A stretch of DNA of 47,319 nucleotides from Luteolibacter sp. (GTDB lineage: Bacteria; Verrucomicrobiota; Verrucomicrobiia; Verrucomicrobiales; Akkermansiaceae). The DNA lies in NCBI GenBank assembly GCA_030828305.1, contig JAURCU010000007.1:1-47319 (forward strand). Direction: 5' to 3'. The notes under the pieces are model-generated. The model was not told the DNA's origin and ran no database searches. It worked only from the letters and a program-made list of their open reading frames with translations. Positions 7,493-15,224 of this stretch are shown here, piece after piece. The position numbers and the translations under genes were made by a program. Each line of letters starts with the position of its first letter. The first letter of the stretch is position 1.

Positions 7493-8062
7493 ATGTCCGA
7501 AAGTGCCGCCGCCCTCAAAAAAATTCTTCTCGAAAAATCCGTTCGCACCGGTGAATTCACTCTGGCCTCTGGCAAGACCAGCGATCTCTACATCGACTGT
7601 CGTGTGACTGCCCTCGATCCCTTCGGCGCCAAACTCATCGGCAACATGGGCTGGCACGCCGTGCGCTCCTACATGCATTCCCACCGGCTCGAGATCGATG
7701 CCATCGGCGGCATGACTTTGGGTGCGGATCCCATTTCATTGGCCGTGGGCATGGCCTCCGCCGACCAGCATCCCGACGAGGCCCTGCAGGTCTTCACCGT
7801 GCGCAAGGAGCCCAAAGGCCATGGCAAAGGCAAGCAGATCGAAGGCAATTTCAAGAGCGGGGACACCATCGTGGTCGTCGACGATGTGATCACCACCGGT
7901 GGATCCACCCTCAAGGCCGTGGACGCCATCGAGCGCGAGGGTGGCAAGGTCGCCTTCTGCCTGGTGCTCGTGGACCGAGAAGAGGGTGGCAAACAGGCTA
8001 TTGAAGAACGCGGCATCCCGGTGATCGCTCTCTTCAGCCGCCACAATCTACTCAATGAATAA
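7493..8062 (+). CDS. pyrE: Orotate phosphoribosyltransferase
   Basis: A 189-residue enzyme that joins orotate and PRPP to give orotidine 5'-monophosphate in de novo pyrimidine synthesis, in the cytoplasm. The PRPP-binding signature VVVDDVITTGGS is at residues 127-138. The N-terminal EFTLASGKTSDLYIDCR and the FTVRKEPKGHG loop (about 101-111) are family hallmarks. The ATG at 7493 was chosen over the upstream extension, which adds low-quality sequence. The following glycosyltransferase-fusion gene starts 43 bp downstream on the same strand. Co-transcription is possible, and UMP feeds nucleotide-sugar pools, but that link is inference. Confidence 0.95.
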   Translation: MSESAAALKKILLEKSVRTGEFTLASGKTSDLYIDCRVTALDPFGAKLIGNMGWHAVRSYMHSHRLEIDAIGGMTLGADPISLAVGMASADQHPDEALQVFTVRKEPKGHGKGKQIEGNFKSGDTIVVVDDVITTGGSTLKAVDAIEREGGKVAFCLVLVDREEGGKQAIEERGIPVIALFSRHNLLNE

Positions 8063-8105
8063 GATTCCCCCCTTGGCCGCAGCCCCTTAAACTTGGATCG
8101 TGGCA

Positions 8106-10229
8106 ATGGCCTCGTCCAATTCGACCAATTCCCGCTGGCAGACCGACGGAAAGTTCTTCCGCTGCGGCAGTGATCGCATCCACCCGCGCATGGTGACCTA
8201 TGGCCCCCTTCCGGGGGGCTGGCCTAACTGTTTTCGCGAGGACTTCAAGCGCATCGCGGCAGCCAGCTTTGATGCCATCCGTATTTACGAGCTGCCGTGC
8301 CCCCGCATGCTCGAGAGTGCTGCAGATTGCGGCCTCAAGGTCTTTGCCGGGCTGTCCTGGCAACAAGATTCGGATTTCATCAGCCATGCAAGCCGCCTGA
8401 GCGCGGCCAAAATCGAGCTCGCCGAATGGCTGACCCAACACGGTGACGAACCGGGACTCGCGGGGGTTTTTGTCGGCAATGAGATTCCTGCCGATCTGGT
8501 TCGCTGGATGGGCCCCTTGAAAGTTCAAAATGCGCTCGAGGATTTGATCGCGCTGGGTAGACAAATCGCACCCCACTTGCTCTATGCCTACGCCAACTTC
8601 CCGAGCACGGAATACCTGGAGCCCGGCAACGCCGATTTCACGGCTTTCAATATCTATCTGGAGCAAGAGGATCGTCTGACGCGCTATTTGCGCCGCCTGC
8701 ACCATGTGGCTGGTGATCGTCCACTGGTGGTGTCGGAATTCGGTCTGGACACACAGAGGCATGGAGAGGCACGCCAGGCGGAGCTTCTGCAAAACGCCAT
8801 CGCTATCTGTGAAGCGGAGGCCGTAGCGGGCTTCACGGTATTCACCTGGAGCGACCGCTGGTTGAGCGGTGGACTCGAAGTCGATGACTGGAGTTTTGGT
8901 CTGGTGGACCGGGACGGCAAAGACAAAGCCGCCCTCAAAGCCATGCGGGAAATCAAGCGAACGGACGCCATGATTCCGATCCATTCGCCCAAGCCCGCCA
9001 TCACCGCCATCGTCTGCACCCGCAATGGCAGGGGTCGTATCAGCACCTGCCTTGAGGCCTTGCTGGGCTCGGATTGTTCCGCCGACTTTGAGGTCATGGT
9101 GGTCGATGATGGCTCAACGGACGGCACATCGGACTTCATCCGCGCGCATTACCCACAAGTGGAATTGGTGCGCATCGAGGCCGGCGGTCTGAGTGTGGCG
9201 CGCAATATCGGCGCGCAACTGGCCAAGGCCGACATCCTCGCCTACACCGATGATGACTGCGAACCCGACCGCGAGTGGCTGCAGCGCGTGCTCCAGTTCC
9301 TGCAAAACCATCCCGATCATGCTGCTGTGGGTGGACCCAACCTACCTCAAAGACCCCAGCATTGGCGAGAAGCCGTGGTTTGTGCCGCACCCGGGGCGCC
9401 CAGCCATGTGATGCTTGACGATCTGACTGCTGAACATCTACCGGGTTGCAACCTGGTCGTGCGCAAGAGCGCGCTTGAGCAAGTCGAAGGCTTCGATCCG
9501 CGCTTCCATGCCGCAGGTGACGACGTCGACTTCTGTTGGCGTCTGCAAAACCGGGATCTGACCTTGGGCTTCGACGCGGGCGCTTTTGTCCGGCATTGGC
9601 GGCGCCCTTCCCTGCGCAGCTACCTTCGCCAGCAACTCGGTTACGGCAGGGCAGAGCGCATGCTGATTGCCAAGCATCCTCAGCGTTTCGGCAAATCGGG
9701 CACGGCACTGTGGGAGGGCATGATTTACACGGGTGCTCCGCTACGGGTGAGCCGTCACGCCATCATCTATCATGGTAGCGTGAATGAAGGCGCTTACCAC
9801 CCTCAACTCGTGGCGGTTCAACCGCAGCGTGACATTGCAGAGGGCTTTGATGACTGGAAATCGCAGCTGACGCTAAAACTCATCAGCTGGCTCGCACCAG
9901 CGCTACGCGCCTGGCATCGCAACCGTCGGCTGCTTTCCCTGATGCCCAGCCTGCCGCGGCTGCCTAAATTGCATACCCATGCAAATCCTGAGCAATGGCA
10001 TATCGACGGGGTCGAGCGCGATGTCCTCATCGGCAAGCTGCTTGAGCTCGGCTGGAAGTCGAGCACCGATGGCGAATACTGGGATCTGAAAAAGGAGGCA
10101 ACCCAAGTCATGCTGGCGACCGAAAAGGGCGATAAGGGCGCCATGCGCACCTTGGTGCGAGTCGCGGGTGACAGCTCACTTCTGCACGGGGATCTAGCCG
10201 GCTTCTGGGTCGTCATCCGCACAGCATGA
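8106..10229 (+). CDS. Glycosidase-like (clan A) domain fused to GT2 glycosyltransferase
   Basis: A 707-residue chain with two enzyme-like modules. Residues about 15-285 form a TIM barrel resembling the catalytic domain of GH2/GH5-type glycosidases. The acid/base motif is FVGNEI (Glu126) and the nucleophile motif is VVSEFG (Glu211), followed by a strand with FTVFTWSDRW. Residues about 295-560 are a family 2 glycosyltransferase: ITAIVCTRNG, then VVDDGSTDGT, the metal-binding YTDDDCE (about 380) and the acceptor-side GDDVDFCWR (about 497). A C-terminal extension to 707 has no recognised domain. No signal peptide or clear transmembrane segment is present, so it is probably cytoplasmic or peripheral. 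ATG 8106 was chosen over a GTG two codons upstream; neither has a clear ribosome-binding site. Expected role: building an envelope or exopolysaccharide. The glycosidase-like half may trim or bind the growing chain (inference). Confidence 0.88.
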   Translation: MASSNSTNSRWQTDGKFFRCGSDRIHPRMVTYGPLPGGWPNCFREDFKRIAAASFDAIRIYELPCPRMLESAADCGLKVFAGLSWQQDSDFISHASRLSAAKIELAEWLTQHGDEPGLAGVFVGNEIPADLVRWMGPLKVQNALEDLIALGRQIAPHLLYAYANFPSTEYLEPGNADFTAFNIYLEQEDRLTRYLRRLHHVAGDRPLVVSEFGLDTQRHGEARQAELLQNAIAICEAEAVAGFTVFTWSDRWLSGGLEVDDWSFGLVDRDGKDKAALKAMREIKRTDAMIPIHSPKPAITAIVCTRNGRGRISTCLEALLGSDCSADFEVMVVDDGSTDGTSDFIRAHYPQVELVRIEAGGLSVARNIGAQLAKADILAYTDDDCEPDREWLQRVLQFLQNHPDHAAVGGPNLPQRPQHWREAVVCAAPGAPSHVMLDDLTAEHLPGCNLVVRKSALEQVEGFDPRFHAAGDDVDFCWRLQNRDLTLGFDAGAFVRHWRRPSLRSYLRQQLGYGRAERMLIAKHPQRFGKSGTALWEGMIYTGAPLRVSRHAIIYHGSVNEGAYHPQLVAVQPQRDIAEGFDDWKSQLTLKLISWLAPALRAWHRNRRLLSLMPSLPRLPKLHTHANPEQWHIDGVERDVLIGKLLELGWKSSTDGEYWDLKKEATQVMLATEKGDKGAMRTLVRVAGDSSLLHGDLAGFWVVIRTA

Positions 10230-10325
10230 GCCCTCGATGTGCAGGCAGCCAGCACACCAGGCCTTGCCGTCCACCTCGCCATCGGCTTCGGCGCCGCATT
10301 GGTGACAGCGTTGCATGCGACCCAT
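10194..10325 (-). CDS. Small Cys-rich zinc-ribbon-like protein (43 aa)
   Basis: An unusually short open frame on the minus strand. It encodes two CxxC knuckles, CHQC and CAGC, separated by GAEADGEVDGKAW, and ends with GSCCADD. The layout (CxxC, short beta-hairpin, CxxC, then GSCC) matches small conserved zinc-binding proteins I recall from other bacteria. The start could be Met at 10325 or at 10316. Its 3' part overlaps the end of the GH-GT2 gene by 36 bp on the opposite strand. No Shine-Dalgarno is visible. It could be chance, but four cysteines in correct spacing within 43 codons is unlikely in a pure shadow frame. Confidence 0.55.
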   Translation of the reverse strand: MGRMQRCHQCGAEADGEVDGKAWCAGCLHIEGSCCADDDPEAG

Positions 10326-10367
10326 CCAGCAGGAGCAAGCCGTGGTGCACAATGCCTAAATTATGGG

Positions 10368-10395
10368 TTTTCAGCGCGAAAAATAGTCGTATAGT
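10368..10395 (+). promoter_or_regulatory. Candidate sigma-70 promoter of rsfS
   Basis: A -35-like TTTTCA (10368-10373) is spaced 16 bases from a good -10 element TATAGT (10390-10395). Transcription would begin near 10401-10403, right at the base of the hairpin listed next. This is a motif match only. Confidence 0.45.
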
Positions 10396-10402
10396 CCGCG
10401 CT

Positions 10403-10423
10403 CCCGGGGCCGAATGGCCCGGG
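10403..10423 (+). promoter_or_regulatory. GC-rich hairpin in the rsfS leader
   Basis: cccggggcc (10403-10411) pairs with ggcccggg (10416-10423) across a gaat loop, giving eight pairs, mostly or all G-C, with one bulged G. It has no T-run, so it is not a terminator. It sits 16 bases before the rsfS ATG, and possibly at the extreme 5' end of the transcript, where it could stabilise the mRNA or limit ribosome access. Confidence 0.55.
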
Positions 10424-10439
10424 GAACTCCCTCTCCAAG

Positions 10440-10829
10440 ATGAGCATCCAAGGAAAAAAACTTGCCCTCGCCTGCGCCGAGGCCGCCGACAACACCAAGG
10501 CTGAGAACATCATGATCAGCGATCTGCGGGGCCTTTCCAGCCTCACGGACTTCATGGTCATCTGCACCGGCAACTCCATGCCCCAGATGCGCGCCATCCT
10601 GCGCGACATCTCCAAAACCATCGATGAAGACCACGGCGTGAAGCCCACCCATAAGGAAGGCAAGGTCGACGCTCGCTGGGTGGTGCTCGATTACGTGGAC
10701 GTCATGGTGCATATCATGGACGAGGAAATGCGCGAGTTCTATGGGCTTGAGCAGCTGTGGAAAGACGCCAAGCGCGTGGAGTGGGAGCCCGCCAAACCCA
10801 CTACCAAATCCAGCGCCAAGCCGGGCTAG
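10440..10829 (+). CDS. rsfS: Ribosomal silencing factor RsfS (Iojap family)
   Basis: A 129-residue cytoplasmic protein that binds uL14 on the large ribosomal subunit and blocks subunit joining during slow growth. The family core is complete: a nucleotidyltransferase-like fold with DFMVICTGNSMPQMRAI at about 37-53, and DARWVVLDYVDVMVHIMDEE followed by REFYGLEQLW near 78-106. The lysine-rich tail (about 115-129) is variable in the family. A strong hairpin and a likely promoter lie directly upstream. The ECF sigma gene follows after 56 bp. Confidence 0.93.
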   Translation: MSIQGKKLALACAEAADNTKAENIMISDLRGLSSLTDFMVICTGNSMPQMRAILRDISKTIDEDHGVKPTHKEGKVDARWVVLDYVDVMVHIMDEEMREFYGLEQLWKDAKRVEWEPAKPTTKSSAKPG

Positions 10830-10885
10830 GACAATCCAAGCTCTGAGGGAATAAAAGTGCGCGGCAGCGCTCCCATCATCAATTC

Positions 10886-11434
10886 ATGAGCGAATTCGAA
10901 GATCTCGTCGATGCCCATTACCAAGCGCTATACCGCTTTGCAATGTCGCTGGTGCGCGATCCCGACATCGCTTGCGATCTGGTGCAGGAAACCTTCTGCA
11001 TCTGGGCTGCCAAGGGCCACCAACTCAAGGACCGCAGCAAGGCGAAGACCTGGCTGTTCACCACCCTGCACCGCGAATTCCTGGCCCACCGCCGCAAGAG
11101 CTCGCGCTACTCCTCCAGCCCCCTGGGGGAAACCGCCGCTGCCAATGCCGCCACCGAAGACGATGATGCCGACCGCCAGATGGACGCCCAGCGCGCCATC
11201 GAACTGCTTGGAGAACTCGACGAAACCTACCGCGCCCCCATTGCCCTCTTCTACCTTCAACAACACAGTTACAAGGAGATCGCCGAGATCCTCGACGTGC
11301 CCATCGGCACGGTGATGTCACGCCTCTCACGCGGCAAAGAGTTGCTGCGCAAGCGCATGAACGACGCACCGGCAAGCGCTCCCAAGAACGTTCTCAAACT
11401 CAACCCCGAACTACGCAAATCGAGTCATGGATAA
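10886..11434 (+). CDS. ECF-type RNA polymerase sigma factor
   Basis: A 182-residue sigma-70 family protein with only regions 2 and 4. Region 2 (ALYRFAMSLVRDPDIACDLV, then QETF, about 14-37) binds core polymerase and the -10 element. Region 4 (YKEIAEILDVPIGTVMSRLS, about 130-149) is the -35-reading helix-turn-helix. No anti-sigma-like or sensor domain is fused. The downstream gene starts eight bases before its stop, so the two are translationally coupled. That arrangement is typical of a sigma factor and its membrane-bound regulator. The target regulon cannot be inferred. Confidence 0.93.
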   Translation: MSEFEDLVDAHYQALYRFAMSLVRDPDIACDLVQETFCIWAAKGHQLKDRSKAKTWLFTTLHREFLAHRRKSSRYSSSPLGETAAANAATEDDDADRQMDAQRAIELLGELDETYRAPIALFYLQQHSYKEIAEILDVPIGTVMSRLSRGKELLRKRMNDAPASAPKNVLKLNPELRKSSHG

Positions 11435-12377
11435 GCAACAAGCCAAATTCATTCTGCGCAGCTTTCGCCCCGGCGATGACAACAGAAGCGATGCCAGTGC
11501 CCGGGACTTTGCCGAGGCGCTTGCTCTGGCCGCCTCCAATCGCGATTTGGGCGAGTGGCTCGCCGAGGAACGCGCCATGGACGAGGCCTTCGCCAAGGCG
11601 CTTGGTGCCATCAAGCTTCCCGCAAGCCTACGCGAGGACATCATCGGCTGCCTCGAAGGCGAGCGTCGTGATTACCCCGATGCAGAAAATGCCAATGACG
11701 CGGCAATGATCGGCGCTCTCGCGTCGGTCCCCCTGCCGTCCAACTTGCGCGGCGACATTCTCGCCGCCATGGAACGCAGCGCTCCTCAACCGACTTCGCC
11801 CGACCTCGCCAAGTCCGCCATCATCGAGGACCCTATCACCCGCAAGCTCCTGCCCTTTTCGAAAAGACTCGGCATTCCTCTCGCCGCCGCCGCCGGCATT
11901 GCCCTGGCATTGATCGTCACCCGAGGACCGGCAGAGAAAGGTGAGCTGGTTCAGGCCAAACCGGTGCCCATCGAGGCGGTGCCCGTATCTTTCATCCAAA
12001 CCTACGAAGCTCCCAACTTCTCTCTCGACGTCAGACAGGACAGCCGCGATCAACTTGAGGAAGTTCTCCATTCACGCTCACTGCCCTGCCCCTGCTGCTT
12101 GCCGCCCGGCCTGGAAAAGAGCAAAAGCATCGGCTGCCGCGAACTGGTCATCAACGGCAAGCACGGCTCACTGATGTGCTTCCAACAGGATGACATCGGC
12201 GTGGTGCATCTGCTAATCTTCAATTGCGAGGACGTCCACGGTTCCTGCGCCAACAAACTTGCCGATCCCTGCTACCTCGAGCAGGGCAAGTGGTCCATCG
12301 CGCGCTGGCAGAACAACGAGAGCGTGTTTTTCCTCATTGGTGAGGCTGGGCTGGATCAGATGAAGCAGTTGTTCTGA
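11427..12377 (+). CDS. Probable membrane-anchored anti-sigma / sigma-partner protein, Cys-rich
   Basis: A 316-residue protein overlapping the ECF sigma gene by 8 bp. The N-terminal cytoplasmic part (1-147) holds two copies of a motif of the form LP-x2-LR-x-DI (KLPASLREDII, about 63-73, and PLPSNLRGDIL, about 102-112). One transmembrane helix lies at 148-165 (RLGIPLAAAAGIALALIVT). The outside part carries eight cysteines (about 221, 223, 224, 237, 251, 267, 274, 282), including CPCC, which suggests metal or disulfide chemistry. No zinc-binding HxxxCxxC anti-sigma motif is present, so it is not a classical ZAS protein. Its role as the sigma factor's regulator rests on position and topology. Confidence 0.7.
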   Translation: MDKQQAKFILRSFRPGDDNRSDASARDFAEALALAASNRDLGEWLAEERAMDEAFAKALGAIKLPASLREDIIGCLEGERRDYPDAENANDAAMIGALASVPLPSNLRGDILAAMERSAPQPTSPDLAKSAIIEDPITRKLLPFSKRLGIPLAAAAGIALALIVTRGPAEKGELVQAKPVPIEAVPVSFIQTYEAPNFSLDVRQDSRDQLEEVLHSRSLPCPCCLPPGLEKSKSIGCRELVINGKHGSLMCFQQDDIGVVHLLIFNCEDVHGSCANKLADPCYLEQGKWSIARWQNNESVFFLIGEAGLDQMKQLF

Positions 12378-13322
12378 TTATCTGACCTTCTGCCAATCGC
12401 GCCATAACCAGCGCATGGCATCGGGGAAATCGGCCGCGCCCTGCTTGTGGTCGTGGCCACCCACGCCAGCAACAAAGCGGTAGTCGTAGCGGTTCTCGTA
12501 GGCCAGGGCGCGAGCCATCTGTTGGTTGCCCAACCACCAGTTGCCGTGGGCATTGTCGAGATCGTTCATTCCGTCCTGCAGGTAGACGCGGATGGGCTTC
12601 GCTTCCGATTTGCGAATGAGGGCGGGATAGACGTGACCGCCGCGGATGTTGGTGAAGCTGCCAATGGTGGAGTGCACCTTGCGGAAATGGTCGGGTCGAT
12701 GCCAGGCGCACTTGAAAGCACAGATGCCACCGGAACTTGCGCCCGATATCGCACGCAGTTCGGGATTGTCTGTCAGGCGGTATTTCTTGGCCACCTCAGG
12801 CAGGATTTCCTCGATGAGAAAACGGGCATAGGTGTCATCGGGCGTATCATACTCCACGCTGCGGTTGTTGCGCTTGCCCCAGTAGCCATTGGGCAGTTTG
12901 TCACCTCGATGGCCCGGCTCGATAAAGATGCCGATGGTGACTGGCATTTCACCTGCAGCGATCAGATGATCAAAGACTGTAGTCGCCCTGAAGCTGCTTT
13001 TCTGGCCGACGTAGGCATGGCCGTCTTGGAACACCATCACAGCGGCGCGGCTTTCCCCTGCGGCCAAGTATTGGGCCGGCAGGTAGATCCAATACTCGTG
13101 CAGGGTTGCTGGATAGATCTTGGAGCCGGAAAACACGTGGTGGGTAATGGTTCCGGTGGGCACACCCTCCAGGGGCTCGGCTTGTGCCAGCAGCGGATAA
13201 GGGCCCGGCTGGAAGACCACCCGCTCACCAAGCGGAACCGACATGCCCGCAGGCGGGGCTTCGCCACGGGCCATGCCAGAGAGGGCCGCAATCAGGATAA
13301 TGAAGAGAGCGTAATTTTTCAC
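12378..13322 (-). CDS. Secreted esterase, enterochelin-esterase / EstD-like
   Basis: A 314-residue alpha/beta-hydrolase with a signal peptide (NYALFIILIAALSGMARG). The nucleophile elbow is GASSG (Ser196), the acid is probably in YLQDGMNDLD (about 250-255), and the catalytic His is in GVGGHDH (His290). The pattern MVFQDGHAY around 96-104 and ENRYDYRFV near 276-284 is typical of esterases related to enterochelin esterase and feruloyl/acetyl xylan esterases. In Verrucomicrobiota these often act on plant or algal polysaccharide esters; the substrate is not known here. The stop codon abuts the stop of the convergent anti-sigma-like gene. Confidence 0.88.
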   Translation of the reverse strand: MKNYALFIILIAALSGMARGEAPPAGMSVPLGERVVFQPGPYPLLAQAEPLEGVPTGTITHHVFSGSKIYPATLHEYWIYLPAQYLAAGESRAAVMVFQDGHAYVGQKSSFRATTVFDHLIAAGEMPVTIGIFIEPGHRGDKLPNGYWGKRNNRSVEYDTPDDTYARFLIEEILPEVAKKYRLTDNPELRAISGASSGGICAFKCAWHRPDHFRKVHSTIGSFTNIRGGHVYPALIRKSEAKPIRVYLQDGMNDLDNAHGNWWLGNQQMARALAYENRYDYRFVAGVGGHDHKQGAADFPDAMRWLWRDWQKVR

Positions 13323-13449
13323 AGATAGTTCAGGCTAATCGGTAGTGGCGGTGACGAAAACATAAAAGGCAGCATGCCGTGGCCCTTGCAACTTGCAAGT
13401 GGCGCCCAATGAGACGTCGCTTTCTGGTGATGAAATTTCCGCCTCTAAA

Positions 13450-13653
13450 ATGGCGGTGTCGCTACTTGCTTGTTTTTTGATCACCACAGCGGGCGTGGCC
13501 TGCGCGCAGGGCGACCTCGAGAAAGCACGCGCTCTTTTCCCCGCCTTCAGCAAGGCCGTTTATACCGATGAAGACAAAGCCGAGGAGATTTACCAGACGC
13601 TGGCGGCATTACTGCCAGTTGTTCCGCTGAGAATGACTCAGCCCCTGAGATGA
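13450..13653 (+). CDS. Short secreted hypothetical protein, possibly a truncated gene
   Basis: A 67-codon frame. The ATG at 13450 begins a credible signal peptide (AVSLLACFLITTAGVACAQ). The mature part (DLEKARALFPAFSKAVYTDE, then DKAEEIYQTLAALL) is helical and then ends abruptly (PLRMTQPLR) inside the 3' end of convergent uvrC, overlapping it by 16 bp. This looks like the N-terminal third of a longer secreted helical-repeat protein cut off at the uvrC border, though a small real protein cannot be excluded. A palindromic acttgcaagt (13391-13400) lies about 50 bp upstream. Confidence 0.4.
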   Translation: MAVSLLACFLITTAGVACAQGDLEKARALFPAFSKAVYTDEDKAEEIYQTLAALLPVVPLRMTQPLR

Positions 13654-15188
13654 TCCAGAATCACCTGGGCCGAGGTCTTTGAAAGACCCGGCAAGCTGGC
13701 AATCTCCTCCACACTGGCGGCTTTGATACGCGCCACGCTGCCGAACTTCTTGAGTAGGCGCTGCTTCTTCGCAATGGACATTCCGGGGCAATCGTCAAGC
13801 AGGCTCTCCTTCATGCGGCGACGGTAAAGCAGTTCATTGTAACGGTTGGCAAAGCGATGGGCCTCGTCACGGATGCGCTGCATCAGCTTGAGGGCTCCGC
13901 GGTCGTGCGGCAGCCGGATGGACTTGGGTTCACCCGGCACGAAAATCTCCTCGTGCTGCTTAGCCAAGCCCACAACCGGCAACTCGTGCAAACCAAGAGC
14001 ACGCAGCTCTCGGACCGCCTTGCCGAGCTGTCCCTTGCCACCATCCACAATCACCAAGTCAGGCAACACAATGCGGGCCCTCCCCACTTTGGCCAAGCGA
14101 CGCTGGGCGTCGAGCGCACTCTCTTGGCTGTATTCAAGATCAGGATTGGCTTGGCGATTTTCCAGAAGAATGCGTGAGTAGCGGCGGCGGATGACTTCCG
14201 CCATGGAGGCAAAGTCGTCCTGCCCCTCCACCGTCTTGATGCGGTAGCGGCGGTAATTGGCGTTGTCCGGTCTGCCATCTGTGAAGCGCACCATGGAGGC
14301 CACGATGTGGTTGGAGGAGACATTGGAAATATCGAAACACTCCATCACCCGGGGCGGACCTCCCAAGCCGAGTTGCTCGCCCAACTCGGCCAGATCCTCG
14401 AGCGGCTTGACGGTGCTGGGCACTCCCCGTCCTCGACGAAACTGGCGGGTCGGGGTGAGCGTCTTCTCGAGGTTGTCGAGCACGTCACGAAGGGCCGCAG
14501 CTTTCTCGAACTCAAGGGCCGCAGCAGCAGAATGCATTTCCTCGCGCAGCCCATCGAAGAGATCCTTGCGGCCCTTTCCCTCAAGAATACGGCAAGCCTG
14601 CTCGGCTTTGGCAATGTAGGCAGCATGGTCGATCTTGCCGACACAGGGAGCGGAGCAATTGCGAATCACGTCCGCGTTGCAGTGCTTGTAGTCGAGCTCA
14701 GTGGGATTGGCAGGGCGGCAGATGCGCAGACCGAGCTTTCGGTTGAGCCATTCCAGGGTGTGTTTCAGCGCGGCCGAATGCGGGAAGGGGCCGAAGTAGC
14801 GCGCCCCATCCTCGCGGCGCAAGCGGGTGAGCGTGAAACGCGGCCACTCGTCCTCTAGGCGGACGCGCGCCAAGAGAAAGCGTTTGTCGTCGCGAAACTG
14901 CACATTGTAGCGCGGGCGGTAATCCTTGATCAGCTTTTGCTCGAGGATGAGCGCCTCGTCCTCATTGCGCACGGTGTGGATCTCGAAATCGTGAATGGAG
15001 TCGATGAGGGCCCGCGTCTTGAGCGAGGAGCGCATCTTCTGGGAGGGCGAGAAGTAGGTGGAAACCCGCTTCTTCAAGTCGCGCGCCTTGCCGACGTAAA
15101 TGATGGACCCAAGCCTGTCCTTCATCAGGTAGACCCCGGGCTGGTGGGGCACCTCGCGAAGCTTGGCTTTGAGTTCGGGAATGGACAT
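13638..15188 (-). CDS. uvrC: Excinuclease ABC subunit C
   Basis: A 516-residue protein that makes the dual incision in nucleotide excision repair together with UvrA and UvrB. The N-terminal GIY-YIG nuclease (GVYLMKDRLGSIIYVGKARD, about 18-37), a UvrB-binding UVR motif (about 205-235), the RNase H-like 3' nuclease with ECFDISN and VIVDGGKGQ, and a C-terminal helix-hairpin-helix (GSVARIKAASVEEIASLPGL, about 487-506) are all visible. It is shorter than E. coli UvrC (610) but complete in domains. Immediately upstream lies the decayed gmd fragment. Confidence 0.96.
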   Translation of the reverse strand: MSIPELKAKLREVPHQPGVYLMKDRLGSIIYVGKARDLKKRVSTYFSPSQKMRSSLKTRALIDSIHDFEIHTVRNEDEALILEQKLIKDYRPRYNVQFRDDKRFLLARVRLEDEWPRFTLTRLRREDGARYFGPFPHSAALKHTLEWLNRKLGLRICRPANPTELDYKHCNADVIRNCSAPCVGKIDHAAYIAKAEQACRILEGKGRKDLFDGLREEMHSAAAALEFEKAAALRDVLDNLEKTLTPTRQFRRGRGVPSTVKPLEDLAELGEQLGLGGPPRVMECFDISNVSSNHIVASMVRFTDGRPDNANYRRYRIKTVEGQDDFASMAEVIRRRYSRILLENRQANPDLEYSQESALDAQRRLAKVGRARIVLPDLVIVDGGKGQLGKAVRELRALGLHELPVVGLAKQHEEIFVPGEPKSIRLPHDRGALKLMQRIRDEAHRFANRYNELLYRRRMKESLLDDCPGMSIAKKQRLLKKFGSVARIKAASVEEIASLPGLSKTSAQVILDHLRG

Positions 15189-15224
15189 CGGCTCACCAAG
15201 TTAACCGCTTCAGGGAAACTTGAA

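Noticed and set aside
13391..13400. acttgcaagt palindrome as an operator
   Set aside because: Ten bases, single occurrence and an uncertain downstream gene; evidence too weak for a separate call.
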